NCBI GenBank assembly: GCA_950295325.1
Contig: OX485803.1
Coordinates: forward strand, 37,959,554-38,023,553
Source: Polytrichum commune
Taxonomy: Eukaryota; Streptophyta; Polytrichopsida; Polytrichales; Polytrichaceae
Reading direction: 5' to 3'
DNA length: 64,000 nucleotides
Of the stretch, positions 59,761 through 64,000 are shown one piece after another (position 1 is the first letter of the stretch; the number at the start of each line of letters is the position of its first letter). Made by a program: the position numbers and the translations under genes. The notes under the pieces are model-generated. The model made no database searches, was not told the DNA's origin, and saw only the letters and a list, made by a program, of their open reading frames with translations.

Positions 59761-61943
59761 CTTTTGGAACGAATTCCAATGTCCCTTGGCGTCTTCTTCG
59801 TGACGAAGGCACCAATGAACACACGGGTTAAAATTGCATCATCAAATATACGCGGTTTCCTACATGGCACCAAATGGATAATATCTGACAGTCTCTTGGA
59901 TTCTGCTGCAAGCCTGCAGTACCTTTTTGACATAGATTAAAGTAAGGTATATGCCTCACACCAAAAACGGGAGACCACAACACTGGGTCGTACCACTACT
60001 ATATATTAACTTGCTGTACACTAGCTAGCTTCAATATATACATATACATATATATAATCATGCAAATAGATACCACATGTGATCGTCCTCAACTTGCAAT
60101 GTTAATAAAATAGCGTTGGGTCGAGGGTACTAGCTTCGGACTCGGATCATTTCAAGGTGCACTTTTCAATCCAATCGTGCCAATTTGTTGATTTCATTCT
60201 CTCGATCATAAGTTGACCTAATAAGATGATGTTCACGCTGATTCAGCATACATGTGAAATTAATCTTGGCCCTCAAGATATGAGAACACGGTACATTATA
60301 CTGCAAGCATGCATGTTTTCTCTCTTAGACGATTTGAGCCCCGAATTAGTATCAGAGGTTTTAGGGTTAGTCCAGATGGATTCAATTGAAACGAATTAAC
60401 CACAACTGGAAGGAGTGAGTTTTCTTCCTAGAATCTAATAACACTTTTATATCCCAACCTCCGTAACCTACGGAATGAAGTTACGTAGGGAATGGATGTG
60501 CTCAATTTAAATCTCCCTCCTTTTTGTCATATTTCCTTCCCATATATCATGGGTTTTGACATTTAAAATAATATAAAGTATTCAAACCACACGCTCACAT
60601 GCATCACATTGTCATCGATGTTGTTGTTGCAATGTTGACTTTGTGTTATTCCATAATATCACATGCTACACTAATTTATCTATTATCACACATCCATGTT
60701 AACGATACAAACCTCTTAATATCATGTGCACTTTGGTTGCCACATGCATGATATGAAGGAGGTTAGAGTATAATAGTAGTGGGGCCCATTTCAAAGAGGT
60801 GAGCGTCTAGCCCTCACCATTTCAATAATATCATAGACATTGTTTCACCAAAGTTTATCAGGCTGAATATGCTAGTGTAGTGCTTTGATGAGAGAATAAG
60901 TATAACTATGAATAGAATTTTGCTTATTCCCGGCCCAATCAGTGTACAAACTTAATTGGATAATGTTATGTGAACACTATAAACCAATGAAACATAAAGT
61001 GTATCTATTCACTCCGTAAATTCTTACATGAATGAATCAGTCCACATCTTCAAGCATCAAACTTTATGGTGTCTTTGTTTGACTTTGGGTGCTTACCTTA
61101 CAAGTTACATTGCACAAGTCACGGGGCCAAGGACTTGTGGTGTCTAAGTAAAGTCATACATCATGAAGGTGAAAATGCAATGAACTACTCGAGAACATGC
61201 AAATAATTATTCTAAGACCATTCAACTCTAGAAATGACATAAGAAGTTTTGAATTGTTTCCATGGGATCTAATTGAAATGAATTGGCTCTCAATCTTACA
61301 AGGGTATGGTTTTATCTAATAAGCCCTTCATCGACGACGAATGATTCTACATAGACATCATGAATCATGACTCGGGCTTTGTGGTGATACATCAACTTGT
61401 TCAGTAGGAAGGTGAAATGACAATGAACTATTCTATAATACAAACTTGTTATTTCCATGTGACTTTGGATTGGCATCAAAGGTCCTCAATCAGTTTAGCA
61501 GAGTCCAATTGGAATGATATGGCCCTCAAACTTAGGGGATTTGCTTTTACTAGAGCTCCTTCATCCACAATGGATAAGTTTGCACATACGTCATGAACCC
61601 CAAGCCATATGAAGTTATCTTTCATTAATCCATGTATGCTAGAAACACGCCCCTTTATAGGGGCGTGATTATATCGTTTGAACATAACATTACTTAGTTG
61701 ATGAGTTGTGTTCAACCGCCATGATTTCATATTCAATTTGAAGCACTGGGAATCCAACATCTAGCATCTATTTGTTCTCAAATCCATTGTTGGGCTTGTG
61801 AACACAAGTCACCAAATGAGTAATGTTATGAAATATGAGGTGTTTTTAAGCTAATTTTGGTGTCTTTAACAAGTAACAAACGACCTGCATATTATTTCAG
61901 GGTATTCTGATTAAGTGAATAGGAGTATGCTTTTTATTCACTG
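59761..61943. other. Intergenic DNA, no gene seen
   Basis: Short frames only. A 61-residue frame at 59755-59940 and its minus-strand counterpart have no recognised domain. Confidence 0.4.
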
Positions 61944-61982
61944 GGGTGGTGAGGTGGTGAGGTGGTGAGGTGGTGAGGTGGA
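61944..61982. repeat. 8-bp minisatellite (GAGGTGGT)n
   Basis: About 4.6 units of GAGGTGGT in perfect tandem. Confidence 0.9.
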
Positions 61983-63498
61983 GTTTTGTAATGGAATCAA
62001 TCACACCACACAACCCAATAGGCATGAGTTTCCATGGAGATTCACTATTCAACAACTTAGTCATGGACTGGCAATAAGGTGCTTCAAGGTTCGGTTATGT
62101 GTCTTCAGCTGCATGTTCTTTTTAGAATTGAAAATTTGTGTTTGGCATTTTATAATATTTCAAGAGATTCCTATGCATTCGAATATAGTCTTTATATTTA
62201 TATTGTCATCATAATTATACTGAATGTGGGGAATATCCATGAATACTACATGGAATATTGTCAGTCCCACAAAATATGATTATAAATCTGAACAATGTTA
62301 TTATGTTGTTAGACACTATGAAGTAAATAAACTTGTGATATATTTTTTGTTTATACACTTGTGAGGCACGAAGTTTGAACCCTTACATTGATGAGATGAA
62401 GTCCCATTTGTTGGATGTTATTGGAAGATGGACCTTCGACGGCCTTACAACACAATGTTGGTCATTGGATCATATTGGGGATTGTTCCATCTCATTAGCA
62501 ATTGCAAACCGCAAAGATTGTCATTTAACTCTTCTAATGTATGCGGGTGTTATTCAATTGTTTTTCTTGATCATACACCTAATTCTGATTGGTGCGTGAT
62601 TAGGTGAGGATCAAAGAAAAAACACCACAAAGAAGCACGTTAAAATGAAATTGGATTACAACTTCAAATTTCATTAACTCCGTCACACTCAACATCGAAC
62701 ACATTTGGGAGGACACGTGTATTCAATCAAGAAATTGACCAACATGCACTTCCAATAAACATAACTAAATAAGAGAAGGTCTGATTTGTAATCCGATTTT
62801 GAATGACGCTTCATCATAGATATGCTAATGCAACACACGTTCCATCGAGTAGATCATAAAACGATACAAGATGGAGAACATGGGGGAAAAAAAGAAACGG
62901 AATACCACCCCCCACACACCATAGAAGTCAAGATGCGAAAGAGATTTGGCGTGTGCATGTGTCTTCTTGAAGGGAAAAGCGATGTCTCGGACGGGAAAGG
63001 GTGAGTGGGCTCCATGGCATCATGTGACGGGGGAGTTCTTTCTAGGCCGTTTTTGGTTCATCGTTTTGGAGGATTGTCGCGAGGTGAATGTCTTCGAGCG
63101 TGCACTTGGTTGATGGCTATACCCAATATCTGATGTTCCCGATAAAGGATGTCTTTGAAGTCGAAATGGACCGACCAATAAGTTAGTAATATTGGGTGAA
63201 GTTTGGGAGGCAGGGAAATGGGAGAGCACTTTGAACAAAGGGGCAGCTGGGTCACTCATGGGGTTGCAGACAGATTCCAAAGTTGCATCAACTTGCCATT
63301 TGCAACACTATCGTATCAGATGTTTTATTCTCATTATAATATATATAATACCTGAATGGGTGCCTCCGATCACCGACCGGACCTGGCCCATTGTCACTCA
63401 TGCTCACATGTGTATGCTGGAACTTAATTAGGTCGCACCTTCACAGCGGCTTCAGGAGTCAATCATACCAAACATTCTGTCTGCTTCTAGGCTTCGAA
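61983..63498. other. Intergenic DNA, no gene seen
   Basis: Open frames at 61978-62279, 62375-62599 and 63020-63431 carry no recognised motif and no splice-consistent continuation. Confidence 0.4.
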
Positions 63499-64000
63499 CT
63501 GTTGGGGGATTATGTTGAAGAATAGGTGTTGGTCCACCACTTTTCACACTATTACAGCCGGAGATGCTGACGGATGGTGTTAGAAGTGGCCAGTGTGATC
63601 AGCCCCTCCATGCCCCGATCATGTCAAGCTTTCCGTCCGGTTCCAACCCTCAAATTGTTGGAGGTTATGTTAAGAAATAGACGTTGGTCCACCACTTTTC
63701 ACATTGTTAGAGCCGGAGATGTTGATGGATGGTGTTAGAGTTGGCCGGTGTGATCAACCCCTTCATGCCCCGATCATACCAAACTTTCCGTCTCGTTTCA
63801 GCCCTGATACTGTTGGGGATTATGTTGAGAAACTATTACAACCAAAGATGCTGACGGATGGTGTCAGAACTGGACATTGTGATCAACCTCTTCATGCCCC
63901 GATCACACCAAACTTCCCGTCCAGTTCTAGCCGTGAAATTGTTGGGGATTATGTTCAAAAGTAGATGTGGGCCCACCACTTTTCACATTATTACAACTAA
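63499..64000. repeat. Tandem repeat of about 155 bp, at least 3.3 copies, continuing past the window
   Basis: GTTGGGG(G)ATTATGTT starts units at about 63501, 63657, 63812 and 63941. Each unit contains CCACCACTTTTCACA, GGAGATG(C/T)TGA(C/T)GGATGGTGT and CATGCCCCGATCA. The third unit lacks about 25 bp around the CCACCACTTTTCACA segment. The array is still running at 64000. Confidence 0.9.

Overview
This window looks like nuclear DNA of a land plant. It is AT-rich and gene-poor, and most of it is transposable elements and local tandem repeats. Only two host genes can be supported. Both have short GT-AG introns: a TIR-NBS-LRR type immune receptor gene (15259-19832, plus strand, about 6 exons) and an ERD4/CSC1-type OSCA channel gene (50822-55951, minus strand, 8 exons, 740 residues). 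A plant TIR-NBS-LRR together with this element mix suggests a seed-free plant, perhaps a bryophyte, but the species call is inference only.

Layout. 1-8470: relic LTRs, minisatellites, a GC-richer block with strong palindromes, and the 5' part of a degraded Ty3/Gypsy element on the minus strand (Gypsy-1 copy A). 8477-10909: a 5'-truncated non-LTR retrotransposon (LINE) carrying RNase H, a zinc motif and a restriction-like (PD-(D/E)XK) endonuclease, bounded by a perfect 14-bp target site duplication. 10970-14250: MITE-like, SINE-like and dispersed repeats. 15259-19832: the TNL gene. 19833-24900: repeats and a possible LINE fragment. 24900-30239: Gypsy-1 copy B, whose pol ends in a PHD-finger-like motif. 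30240-39578: a nearly complete Ty3/Gypsy element (Gypsy-2) with two LTRs and a 5-bp target site duplication, inserted just past the PHD end of Gypsy-1. 39580-41740: a second, more degraded LINE copy. 41750-50800: intergenic DNA with a SINE, a TIR-flanked element and LINE debris. 50822-55951: the OSCA gene. 56945-64000: a hAT transposase remnant and three separate tandem-repeat arrays (about 750, 305 and 155 bp units), the last running off the window end.

The two host genes are unrelated in function (intracellular immune receptor; osmosensing cation channel) and show no sign of co-regulation. The most interesting biology is in the mobile elements. One is a plant LINE that couples RNase H with a restriction-like endonuclease. 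The other is a Gypsy element carrying a PHD-like reader domain where chromoviruses carry a chromodomain. All domain calls are from reading motifs by eye; no database search was run.
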